From positions 28,217,728 to 28,281,727 of the forward strand of contig OU744449.1 of the NCBI GenBank assembly GCA_916610825.1: a stretch of 64,000 bases of DNA, read 5' to 3'. Each line of letters begins with the position of its first letter. The stretch's first letter is position 1. The notes under the pieces were generated by a model. It worked only from the letters and a program-made list of their open reading frames with translations. It was not told the origin of the DNA and did no database searches. The position numbers and the translations under genes were made by a program. Of this stretch, positions 13,448 through 24,600 are shown piece after piece. This stretch comes from Haliclystus octoradiatus. Lineage: Eukaryota > Cnidaria > Staurozoa > Stauromedusae > Haliclystidae.

Positions 13448-13499
<52 letters not shown>

Positions 13500-16400
13500 A
13501 GCATAATAATTAATGACTTGTTTTACTGCCATTCATCATATTATCCACATGGAACATTTATTGTTAGCTTGTTGTAGAATCTTATTGGCCCTTATTCATT
13601 TTTGTTATTATTACTAACAGCTGTCTCATACCTGCTTAATGCATGCATTTTTGTTGGCAACTCCTTCAGCCACTAGTTAAATTATAGATTTTTTTTGGGG
13701 GGGGGGCTGCATAATTGTCAAAATATTAACGCAGAAAGTGGGGAGATGTGATCTGGAAGCGTTAATTTGCTTAGACCTACAGGAGGGAGATGGGGCTAAA
13801 ATTGGAACGTTTATCGAGTACATACTTTATAATGGCCCCTATTCCAATATCTTTTCAATAGAATTACGGTAAACTTTTTTCTAAGCTGCGGTGTCGTCAA
13901 CATGCGTGCCTGCATGCCTCATTCTCTGTTTTTTCAAATTTTACGTCATTCAGCCTCCTTTGAAATCTGTTTCTCGCGGCTGTTGTCACACCACTCGATT
14001 GTGATTTCTGTTGTCTTCTCCTGTTGCCTTTACACATATTTTCCTATTACTAATATAGTTTCACGCGTATTGCGATCCTCGGAAAGTTTATTTAATCAAT
14101 GAAAAATTATACATCTCCTAAAAATAGAATTCAATTTTTACTCCACTATTTTTAACTAGGCCTACTGTTTTATATGGTACTAGATAAACCTAATATCATT
14201 GTATATTAATTGATATTATGAATTACATTGATTTTACACGTGCAAGACAATAATACAGAGAGAAACCCAGGAGAATACAACAGAAATCACGACCGAGTGG
14301 CGGCCGCGAGAAACAGATTTCAAAGGAGGCTGAATGACGTAAAATTTGAAAAAAAGGACAATAGGGCACGCAGGCACGTATGTTGACGACACCGTCTAAG
14401 CTGCACTTAAATGGTTGATAACTTGTTGCTGATCTGTTTACAGGCAAAATGTTTAAAGTGTCACCAATGTCACATTTATTCATCCCGACTTCATGCTTGC
14501 CTTCTTTGTGTTTATTTTGGCTGCTACACTGAATCCCATCACATAAATGACCATTTCAAGAAGAAAGGACATGGCCTAGGTGAGAAGAAATCAATCTGTT
14601 TATTACATCAAACTGTATTTTACTTAATTAATGAGTTGATGAATCATTACTATTTTACTTCAGCTGTTGAGTTGTCTTATGGCAATGTTTACTGTTTTAT
14701 ATGTGCAACATATATTTATGATAAAGAATTGGATGCCATTGCAAGAGAAGAGACTCTCAAGGTATCCTATATCCATGGTGAGTGCTCGCTCGTTATATCT
14801 CTGGTTGAGATTTGAAATATTGCATCTCATTAAATTACTAGTCATGAATGTTGCGTCCCTTCTCTTTCAATGTAAAGTTATATGCACATGTTCTAATAAA
14901 GCCTATTTAGCCTACTGCAGACATAAAATTGTTTTTTAAACTTGAAGCATTCACCTAAACAGTAGGCTGCGGATTGCAAATGATGTCAAAAGTTTTTAAA
15001 ATAATTTAACATTTGTTAACCTAAACCCAAATACCTATAAGGTCTTTAAATAAAAAATCAGTTTTTTGAAGTTGAAAACATTAGGGTTGACCCTGGTCAT
15101 AATTTATATAACTTACTTGTAACATATATGTATGCTTTTTATCATCAAATATATTTCTCATCGCATCACATGTATTCAATGCGAACCTAACCTTGTCCAA
15201 TTTATGTTTCAGATTGTCCACCAAAAAGATTTGCTGCGTGGCAACCCAGTGACACTGAGTGTGAATTACTTATGTTAAATAACAAAAGAAGAAGATTAAC
15301 AGACACTTCTTCGATAGGTAACATATGAAGTTTGATCATTTTTGTCTTCCTGGCTTCCCTATTAAAAGTTGGACACCCTCTTTAGACAAAACCTTACCTA
15401 ATCAAATTTCCACAGACATTGACTTGTTGGATCTTTGAATTCACAGGCTTTTAACTGTAACTGTCTTCAAAATACATGATTGTTTATGACCTACTCTTCT
15501 TGCTGATTTCATTGTAGGTCTCAGAGGATTAATTAATCTGGGGAATACGTGTTTTATGAATTGTATTTTACAAGCTTTGGTTCATACACCGATGCTTAAA
15601 AGTTATTTTCTTTCTGAACGACATTGCTGCACTTCAGATGAAGACAGTGAAGATTGTTTAGTTTGTGAAATGGCAACGTTATTCCAGGAGGTACGCAGCT
15701 ACATTGAATATACCACCGTGGATTAATACCTTGACTCAAAGTTATATCCATATATCAAGCAAGAAATACCGACTTTGAAAACTGTGTGATTTTTGTGCTA
15801 TTAGTGCACTGATAAAATTTGAAAATTATCTTGGTATTATATACAGGTAGCTGCTGTCTAAAGGTTGCCGCTAGTCGTAGTTTTATTGTAGACCGTTATT
15901 TTATTGCATCGGATGAGGATAGAATAAGAAAGCAGGTCTACAAGCTTAATGCCATTAAATCAGCATCCGCATCTTTTACTTTCATTTTAAATTCTTATAC
16001 ACATTTTCTTTGGAAAGGTGTATTAACTAAAATGAAGACTGCAATATGCATACTATATCGGTTTTTTGAATTTCTGACGAGACGCAACTTATCAAACTTT
16101 ATCCGTCTCTCTTCAAAATGAATTCATGAAGGTGAAATTGTAACTGCCCATCCAAGCAGTTGAACTGAACTTAATGAAAATTGCTGCCTGCCATTTCAGT
16201 TTTATGAATTTTCCATAAACTTTTTGTGAACTGTACAATGTACATGAAATGTTTGTGAGTTCATGACCAGTTTATGAAAATTCTCAGGGTTAACCACCTG
16301 TCAACGCAACTGAGAAGTTTGTCCATGTTTTGTTTTGTTTTTTGAAGAGTGGCGCTATCTAAGGATTTTCAATTTGAAAAACATCTTGGCATCATTACCT

Positions 16401-19400
16401 GACTTACAGTGTCACAGTTTGTATTTGATCATCAGAACCTTATCTCTGTTTGTCAAGATTTGTTTTCTTTGCTCTTTAGTTTTATTCTGGCAAAAAAATC
16501 CCCCATATTCCGTTTGGACTGCTTCATAAAGTTTGGACAAACGCCAAACATTTGGCTGGCTATGAACAACAAGATGCACATGAATTCTTCATTGCTGCTT
16601 TGGATATACTGCATAGGCACTCAAGAGGTATTCTAACATAATTATGTACCTCTGTTTTCTATACAGTAAAACCTGTATATAACAGCCGCATACGAGAGGT
16701 AGATAAATTGGTGGCTATATGCAAGTGATCATTGTATACAGCCTGGTTGATTCAATATAAAATGCTATTATGGACATTGCTAGAGTGACCACTATAGGTT
16801 GGTGGCCGATGTATATGTGCATATAGATGTATGTAGCATCCGACATATTGAGCAGTAAAAGATTGTGCAGGGTTAGTTAAATATGGGTTACCACCAAACT
16901 CTCTAAAAATCAATGGGCGATACTGTATGTCAGCTAATATGCATAATCAGTAATATGCTTTTGGCTTTTATTTCACTCTGAAAGAGAAGCGTCGTACTGC
17001 ACAGTGTACATGCATCTTTGATAACTTAGTGACATCACCAGCATTACTTATTCATTCCTTTGACTGATTTTATTTTTGTAGATAATAGCACCACACCAAC
17101 TAACAACCATAATAACTGCAATTGTATCATTGATCAGATCTTCACGGGTGGATTGCAATCAGAACTAACATGTAGATCATGCAGGTACACTATTTAACAC
17201 TATCTCCAGGGGTAACATTGCATCAAATGCAGCAATGGTTGAGCACTGTTTTTCCCATTTTTGCTAGGGGCATATCAACAACTGTTGATCCGTTTTGGGA
17301 TATTTCATTGGATCTCGGTAATCTGGCCTACTCATCAAAGGGCAGTAATGATCGCAAACCTATCAGCAGTCAGGAGACTCCTATTCATCAAAGTCGAGGT
17401 ATTGATGACGATGATTCTCCATCATCACAAACTGATAGTCATCATGACGAAGGCTTTATGCCAAGATCTCTTGTTGAGTGTTTGAGAAGGTACAATGTAA
17501 ACCAAGTCCATCTGTTCCTAAATAATAACCATAAGCAAGGATACATGTGAACTATGGTTATATTTTATGCTATTCTAGATTCACTAGACCGGAAAAACTT
17601 GGCAGTGAAGCAAAAATTCGATGTAGCCAATGTGACAGTTATCAGGTACAAGTTAACAAGTTATCAGGTATTGAACCTTATTTCAGTACAATGGAGCACA
17701 TTAATACCTACTATATTATTGTTTATGTGTCCAGTGTAGCTTTTAACATTTTTAATCTTTTCACTTACCGGTAGTAACATATTTTTATCTTTCTAGGAAT
17801 CAACAAAACAATTTTCAATGAAAAAGTTACCTGTCGTTGTCTGCTTTCATTTAAAGGTAAAAGAGGGAAAACTGTATCATTAAATAATGTAATTGTCCAT
17901 GCAGTGCTGGCTTAATAATAATTGAAATAGTATCGCCCTACCAAAGACACCCATACTCTTCTTCTATTTCTAGAGAAATGATTGTAAGTGCTCTTTACTG
18001 ATCTCAGCCGCAACGCTGCATATCCGTTTCAACAAATTTCATGGAGGATTGGTATCAAATGTGCAGCGTTTACGCCCAGGGTCCGACAATAGCTTCGGCC
18101 TTCTAGAATCCTAGAGGCAGTTCAGCGCTTTCTTCTGAATTTTTTGGTGACATTTGAGCAATTAATCATGAAATTATCAATCTTCTGACTTTCTCTAAAC
18201 TTCCTGAATCTAGGATTCCAGGATTCCTACTTTTGTCGAACCCTGATTAAGCTGCAGTCACTTTAATGCAATTTCCACTGAACTTGGACCATTCCATTCT
18301 CCATCAGAAAATGGTGCTCATTTGATGTTTTAGATAAAGTCAAGGCTGAGTTAGCCTGCGCGCAGACCAAAATCTTTTTTTTATGATTAGTAGGGTCTGC
18401 GTAATATCGTAAGAAAGCTTGGGCTGGACTGAATCGGGGGGAGTGGCTAAATGTGAGAAATCTATTGTTCGTCTTTTGTTCATCAGCCAATCGCTAGCGA
18501 GTTCTGCAAAACTAGAACCAGATCATGATTGGCTGGTGAACAATAGACGAACAATAGATTTCTCACGTTTAGCCACTCCCCCTGATTCAGTCCAGCGCAA
18601 GCTTTCTTACGATATTACGCAGATACGTGCGACCCTACTAATCATAAAAAAGGATTTGGGCCTGTGTGCAGGCTAAGGCTGAGTTGACCTTTGGGTGTTT
18701 GATTAACATTGTTGACTAGATATGACCAGATCTGAAGTCCGCTTGCTGGTTTAATCATTGAAAATGAAAATATGATTGTTGGAATCTAGTATGATTGTCA
18801 TTTGTTTTGATTTTCAGAGATTTGAACATCTGAAAAGATCCAAGAAGATCTCCACTTTTATTCCGTTCCCCGAAGAGCTAGATATGACACCATTTATGTC
18901 ATCAAGGTATGCTTTTATACATGTTCGATCAAGTTTCAAATAGATGATATGTTTCCGAAGAAACTTGATGGCATATTCCAAATCTTGTTTAGAACGTCTG
19001 ACTTCATCAGCATTCTGGGCCTCTAAAAAATGTTATCATCCCATATTTGATCATTTTGACCTTCAAATAAATTGATTTCCATAAAGCCGTAGACTGTGTA
19101 ATCCTACTATGTATACTTAGCCTACTTAGCCTATAGAGATAATCCTTCCTCAAATTGTAGGCCTATAATGTGGATCTGCCTCTCCATTGCATTTAGTATC
19201 ATATTGATTTGCTTTTCAGTTTCAACAATCAAAATCAAGACGTTTCTAGTACGAATGGGGATTCTAGCTTATCTATGGAAAATAAGTAAGAGATGTAGAT
19301 AGTTGTTTAGTTGCTCTTTATTATATTAGTTGTCGGCTCGCCTGCTGGCGTTACAGAGACGCTAATGGCTACTATTTTCATTAGTCAGAGCTCTTCGATA

Positions 19401-20817
19401 CAACAGACACAAAGGTACCGGTACACATTGACAACAAGAGACGAAGGAGTAAATGGTTTGACACGGATATAACACTTATTGCGCAAGCCACTACAGAGCT
19501 ACTTTTGACCTGAATAGAACAGTTGTTTTGGTTTTAACATGTTTTTCCTCAAAACTAGTCCAGTTGCTCAACCAGCTATAGCAGAATAAATATGAGCGAG
19601 GAATGTTTTGTATATTTAGCTACAATAGGACGTATGTATTAGGGCTGTACAGCAGCGTTCTATACAATTAGTGGAGCACAATGAGATAAATGTATTATGT
19701 TATTTTGAACGGGTGATTACATTTTTGATTTTGATTTTGTAATAATAACATTGTTGATAATAATAATAAATCATTGCTGCCGTACAATGTATACAATGAT
19801 ATGTAATAAGGATGAAACAATGCATCGGTATGTTGATGAGTTAAATAAAATTAATTAAAACAATTAGAAACTGCATATAATTCATATTGCAATTGATGTC
19901 TTACAAGACAAGGAGAATTATTAATTTGATGTCATTCCATATTTCAACTTTGTTGCAGGTATTCTTTATTTGCCGTTGTGAATCATAGTGGCACTTTAGA
20001 AGTTGGTCATTACACGTGTTACATTCGACAAAGGAAGCATCAGGTGTGTTACATTAATTAATTATGAATGCGTTAGTAGATCTAATCATGGCAATGTATC
20101 ATATTGAACTAACTGTGTGACCATTTTGGTTCATTATTCGTTTAGTGGTTCAAATGTGAAGATGCTTGGATAACGAAGGCAACACTGGAAGAAGTTCTCA
20201 ACAGTGAAGGGTACGAATAATCTACATACTAAATTTTATCTCAAACTAATTTAATGTTATATTGAATATTGAAAAGTTTGAATATTTACAGCATGAAAAT
20301 AAACACATGACAGAAATAGACTCTTTAAAACATCGAGATCAGTCTAAAGAATCAATCATTACTTGGAATAATAATTTTTCAGTAGAATCCCCTATTATCA
20401 AACTCGTTATTTTTGGTGAATTACCAGACATCAAGGCTCTATTAGTACTTTGCATAAAATAGTTGAAATTGATTACATGAATATCTTAATATGTTACCAG
20501 TGATATGTCTTATGATGGGAATATTTTAGTGATCAAACTAAATGGCGGACCATATTGTCAAACCTATAATATAGGTCGCCTCTATAGAGCAGCCACCTGT
20601 CTATAGTGGTCACTCTTGTAAAATGTCCAAACTGTATTTTCTATTGAATAAGCCCCGTATATAAGGGCCACCTGCTTATAGTGGTCAATTTATTTACCTA
20701 GCATAGCTTGCTGGCTGTTATATACAGGTTTCCCTGACTGTATTGTTTATCTCTTTCTATTTGTTTTGTTTCAGTTATCTTTTGTTTTATCACAAACAAA
20801 TCCTGAACTATGACTGA
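12642..20817 (+). CDS. USP22: Ubiquitin-specific protease 22 (SAGA deubiquitinase), complete
   Basis: Fifteen exons: 12642-12752, 14444-14579, 14664-14777, 15213-15317, 15518-15690, 16480-16627, 17082-17184, 17268-17489, 17579-17645, 17797-17856, 18818-18906, 19220-19285, 19959-20043, 20146-20210, 20775-20817. All are in phase and give 528 residues (human 525). The N-terminal ZnF-UBP (about residues 3-115) shows [16 protein letters not shown] and [12 protein letters not shown]; it anchors the protein to SAGA through ATXN7/SGF11-type partners. The USP domain holds the Cys box [13 protein letters not shown] (Cys167), [10 protein letters not shown], paired zinc CXXC motifs (NCNC..CRSC) and the His box [13 protein letters not shown] (His482), with Asp499 in CEDAW. 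It removes ubiquitin from histones H2B and H2A. The region near residues 310-360 ([10 protein letters not shown].. to DDDDSPSSQ) is an acidic, Ser-rich insert. The first intron has a GTTCAT donor and hosts a foldback transposon. Confidence 0.97.
13345..13497 (+). mobile_element. SINE-B copy with expanded GAT tail
   Basis: The best copy: TAATGTCTGTTTTCCTGT, AACTTAGCTATGTA, TCAGTCCTTTGAAAAAAAG, then GGTTTCTGGTTAAATGATG. It sits in USP22 intron 1. Confidence 0.65.
13448..13497. repeat. (ATG/GAT)n microsatellite, about 16 units
   Basis: An uninterrupted 50 bp trinucleotide run that grew from the 3' tail of the SINE-B copy. Confidence 0.95.
13880..13888. repeat. Target-site duplication TCTAAGCTG, left
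   Basis: Nine bases repeated exactly at 14395-14403, one on each side of the foldback element. Confidence 0.85.
13889..14394. mobile_element. 506 bp foldback transposon, Mutator-like (non-autonomous)
   Basis: Inverted arms of about 150 bp start CGGTGTCGTCAACATGCGTG (left) and CGGTGTCGTCAACATACGTG (right, reverse complement) and share AAATTTTACGTCATTCAGCC and TTTGAAATCTGTTTCTCGCG. The flanking 9 bp direct repeat and long inverted repeats match the Mutator/MULE pattern. No transposase. It lies in USP22 intron 1 and ends 49 bp before exon 2. Confidence 0.87.
16664..16830 (+). mobile_element. MITE-A copy
   Basis: It starts CAGTAAAACCTGTATATAAC after TA and keeps GGTTGATTCAATATAAAATG and ATTGCTAGAGTGACCACTA. 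The right end is degraded. In a USP22 intron. Confidence 0.7.
18077..18245. mobile_element. 169 bp hAT-like MITE (CAGGGTYCGACAA ends)
   Basis: The ends are CAGGGTCCGACAA and CAGGGTTCGACAA (reverse complement). The 8 bp on each side (TTTACGCC and ATTAAGCT) are only partly alike, as expected for an old duplication. A related left end lies at 52609. Non-coding. Confidence 0.65.
18353..18674. mobile_element. 322 bp foldback element with near full-length inverted arms
   Basis: Arms of about 140 bp meet at a short centre: both contain ATGATTAGTAGGGTC, TGCGTAATATCGTAAGAAAG and AGAAATCTATTGTTCGTCT in opposite orientation. Ends are AGCCTGC/GCAGGCT. The flanking AAGGCTGAGTT (18342-18352 and 18675-18685) is SINE sequence duplicated on insertion, up to 11 bp. 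Confidence 0.85.
19331..19470 (+). repeat. Dispersed repeat D, plus-strand copy
   Basis: It shares GTTACAGAGACGCTAATGGC, ATTAGTCAGAGCTCTTCGAT and ACAACAGACAC with the reverse complement of 38750-38890. Family unknown. Confidence 0.6.
20552..20742 (-). mobile_element. MITE-A copy, minus orientation
   Basis: It carries the family core on the minus strand (ATTCAATAGAAAATACAG and GACCACTATAGACAGGTGG) and ends in CAAACC / CAGGTTT-type inverted ends. It lies in the last USP22 intron. Confidence 0.7.
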
Positions 20818-20827
20818 TCAGATCTTT

Positions 20828-20833
20828 AATAAA
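20828..20833 (+). terminator. Poly(A) signal of USP22
   Basis: AATAAA only 11 nt after the TGA stop; the 3' UTR would be very short if this signal is used. Confidence 0.6.
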
Positions 20834-21198
20834 TAACAACTCACAAGCTAATCACTGCCAAAACAATCAATTACTCAAAGTTCATTAAGTGAATGCAATG
20901 CAATATGATGGACGTAGTTAATTGCATTGCTAATTAATATTATTAAAACACAACTAGAATGTTCAATTGCTCACCTCTCAATTTTATAAAATTTGAAGAG
21001 ATTTTTGTATACCTACAATTCCTACGTTCTCATTTCTAAATCAATTAGGTTGATTGACGCTTAGAAAATGTAATTATTTGAATGTAAGTTAATTAGATAC
21101 AAGTACGACATAAAATGTAATGTATTATTTTCTGCATCATATGTCTGCTAGATTAATACGATAATTAACACATGTTTCATGTCTCTGTCTGAATGTTA
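20834..21198. other. Spacer between USP22 and KATNIP
   Basis: AT-rich, no exon seen. With the SINE that follows it forms the 840 bp intergenic gap and must include the KATNIP promoter. Confidence 0.45.
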
Positions 21199-21435
21199 AA
21201 GTAATCGAGACGGTATCGCCCTACCAAAGGCACCCGTACCACTCCTCCATTTCTACACAAGTGGGTCTTTTCGCTGAGAGCATGATGTTCTGCAACTCCC
21301 TCTGGACTATTCCGTCAGCCATCAGAAGATTGTACTCATTTGATGTTTTAGATGAAGTCAAGGCTGAGTTGACCATCAAGGGACTTGAACCAGAGTCAAT
21401 ATGATCAGATCTGAAGTTTGTAAATAGATTGCTCC
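21199..21435 (-). mobile_element. tRNA-derived SINE-A copy, internally deleted
   Basis: It matches the 42763 copy at both ends (TATCGCCCTACCAAAGGCAC; AGTCAAGGCTGAGTTGACC; AGATCTGAAG) but lacks about 120 bp in the middle. Confidence 0.7.
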
Positions 21436-21646
21436 ACAGTCGAACCACAGACAATTACATTTTCGTATAACGTGAAAGGGTCGTTCAAGGTCGCTTAAGA
21501 CAAATATTTGCATGCCTCGCTTGTTCACAAGCCTCTCTTCGTTTGTTGTTGATACGAGAAATTTAATCAACATGGAGGTCGCTATTCAGTTTTGAGATAA
21601 ATTGTCCTGAAATATTTTTAGTTCAAACCGTATTTTATAGTACGTA

Positions 21647-21658
21647 ATGATTAAATAA
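21647..21658 (+). promoter_or_regulatory. Four-codon uORF abutting the KATNIP start
   Basis: ATG ATT AAA TAA ends one base before the KATNIP ATG, with no gap. Translation of KATNIP would need leaky scanning or immediate reinitiation if this leader is transcribed. Confidence 0.45.
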
Positions 21659-24600
21659 ATGGCTCATAATCAAAAATCAGAAATGGTGAGTATTGATAAA
21701 GTTGGGTGGGGTGCTATTTTATGAACAACATTATTTCAATTTAAATGAATTCGTAATTTTATTTAACGAGCAGCTCAGGTGCGAGCTCAGAAGCTAGTAT
21801 TAAATTTCATCTCCTAATTTTCATTGAAATATCAGTAGACAGATCGATGATGATAGGCAGCTCAGCGCCCTCAGCCACAGTGTATAATTTGTAAATAGTT
21901 CTGTGAAGATCACAAATAGCTCAGACTCTCAGAGCCTCACTCAATCAATTAATCAGTCCTAACCAATTTACTCATGTATACAAGGAACAAGGCCTACTTG
22001 CCTCTGGTCATGTATACAAGGAACAAGGCCTACTTGCCTCTGGTCATGTATACAAGGAACAAGGCCTACTTGCCTCTGGTCTTGTATACAAGGAACAAGG
22101 CCTACTTGCCTCTGGTCATGTATACAAGGAACAAGGCCTACTTGCCTCTGGTCATGTATACAAGGAACAAGGCCTACTTGCATCTGGTCATGTATACAAG
22201 GAACAAGGCCTACTTGCCTCTGGTCATGTATACAAGGAACAAGGCCTACTTGCATCTGGTCATGTATAGAAGGAACAAGGCCTACTTGCCTCTGGTCATG
22301 TATACAAGGAACAAGGCCTACTTGCATCGGGTCATGTATACAAGGAACAAGGCCTACATGCCTCTGGTCATTAGCAATCATCAATACTGCTCAGAGAGCA
22401 AGAAACTGACTTTACTACGACGATCTATTTGTACCAAAATTAGTTGGAAATATGATTACAATTTTCAAGTTACAGCAGAAGGCCTATAGTAATAATGATA
22501 ATAGTGATGATGGATTATGATGTGTGATAGTTTAACTATAGTAGAGTGTGTCTTCATTCTTATTTTGATTTCAGTCTAGGCAAGAAAGCTATGACGAATA
22601 TCTGTTTCTGTTGGAGCAAAGAAACAAGTGAGTTATATTATCTCTGGTGGTAATCATATTACAGAGAGACATTAGAAAGAATATGTCATTCATTGTTGTT
22701 TGATGAACTCTTTTTATTGTATTTCATTGTTTGTCAATACCAGGCTACTTAAGAAGCTCAGGAAAAAAGACAAAAGCCAAGAAGAACTAGAGAGAAAAGA
22801 ACAGGGCTTTTCGTTATATCTGAATGGGGCAAATGTTAATTTGAATCTCGCAGGTAGCAACGGGAAAAGAAAATCAAAAACATCTGCAGGTTTGTTTCCA
22901 TAGTGCAATCTAGTTTATTTATTTTATTCTGTAATCAACATTTAAACAATATGCAGGTGCTGTATTTGCATTGCATAGATGTACAATAATTATAATTTGA
23001 TAAATCTCTACATTGTTTAAATTCAGGGCACGGAAGAAGGCATTTAAGAAAAACTGTAGAAGATGATGACAGTGATTCCAGGTAAGAGTTTCACTTCCAT
23101 TCTCCCCAATCGCATTGATGAATTTAATCACCCACCTGGGGCCACTTTCAACTAATCACCAAATAATTGAACGGGACATCATTCCTTGTGAAACACTGCT
23201 CTGCATGTTGAAGAATATGAATCCCAATGATAAAGTTCATGAGTTCATAAAAGTAAAATTGCCAAATTTTTTATAAACTTTCAAAATTATTTTTAAAAAC
23301 AGCCAATTAACAATTTATAGACTATTAACGCTTATCAACTGTTCATGAATTCATGAACTTTTTTCACTGAAATTTGCTTATTTTTCTATATTATGATCTT
23401 CTGATCAGCTGCTCATGGACTCATGGACAATAATCGTCATATCCTTCCATGAATTGTAACTCTTGTTTTGATATCCTGTTATGAATCACGACCCCATCTT
23501 TTAATGGGACAAGGATACGATGCGATCCCTTTGCCATCAATGATGTGCTTAACACAAGCTGAAAAGACACCCCCTACAGAGCTCCCCTGCAAAGAATCTA
23601 GTTGTGAATTAATGAGCTGTTCATGAACTCTACAAGCTTTCAGGAATTGTTCAGGAACAGCTTATGAACAGTTCATGAACGTTAAATGCTCTAAATTTCA
23701 TGAACTTTTTCCATGAACTGTTCATGAGCTGAAAATTAGGCTATTTAACGTCCATGAGCTATTTTCACAGAGGTTGTCACGAGACTATGCATTACTCACT
23801 CAATAAACTTATTCTTACTTGAATTAAATTTAATATTAATTTTTTAAATATAGAATTTTCACTTCTAGAGCAAAGACTGCTCCTGTACCAAGGCGTAATT
23901 GGGGTCCGGTAAGCTATTACTGTATGAGATATCTGACCATGAAATTTGAGGTTAGTTCTGTACAGAAATTTCAAAATGAACGATGATAATGGATTTATAA
24001 CCGTGGACAATTTCTTGCTAGGCCTGCACTACTTAAATTGGCCTGTTATGTTTCCGTATTTTTCATTTTTATATAGTAATCCTCATCCTCCATATTTTAA
24101 GTAGATTAATAAAAAAAAATAATTGAAGAAGTATTACCTTAGGTTCCTTATCTTATTTACACTTTGTATGATTTTTAGCCTCCGGATGTTGTCAAGCTAA
24201 AGGCACAATCAGGTGAAAATGTTTCAGTAGCTGCACCAGGTACGCATAGGCCTAGCATTATGAATAGAATATCTGCATCTCAAAACGATTAGTCATATTA
24301 GCCTTGTCTGATTTCACAACCTCTTATTCAATCTCAGTGATATTATGAAAATATAATTGTGCAAATTGTTTGATAATGACATAAAATTGGTTTGTTTCCT
24401 TGTAGAAAAAGTCACTGGCAACTATAGCGATGATTTCGAACTTTATGAGAGTTACATGGAAGAACAACTCAAAGAAGAAGAAGAAAGTTTTGTGTCTGAA
24501 GATGATGAATCTTCACAGGATGTAAGTTAGAACAAATCAAAATAGTGATTTATCCACCCCTGTTGTGATGGTCATCCTACATATTTCTGATGACGATATT

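Larger units (their letters stand above)
17926..18760 (-). mobile_element. tRNA-derived SINE-A copy, split by two nested DNA elements
   Basis: Segments 17926-18076, 18246-18352 and 18686-18760 align in order with the intact copy at 42763-43124: TATCGCCCTACC at the 3' end, CATTTGATGTTTTAGATAAAG in the body and AGATCTGAAGT near the tRNA-like head. The gaps are filled by the 169 bp and 322 bp elements listed separately, so the SINE is older than both. Confidence 0.7.

Noticed and set aside
14411-14815. A single 134-codon exon starting at 14411 as the USP22 start
   Set aside because: The ZnF-UBP needs CNHLCSFK from the exon at 12642, and the joint at 14444 has a proper acceptor with matching phase.
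21973-22368. CRISPR array
   Set aside because: Units are contiguous with no unique spacers, and the context is an animal intron.
21968-22489. Repeat-protein genes on both strands of the minisatellite
   Set aside because: The frames follow automatically from a 36 bp unit without stops; they sit inside KATNIP intron 1 and have no splice or start context.
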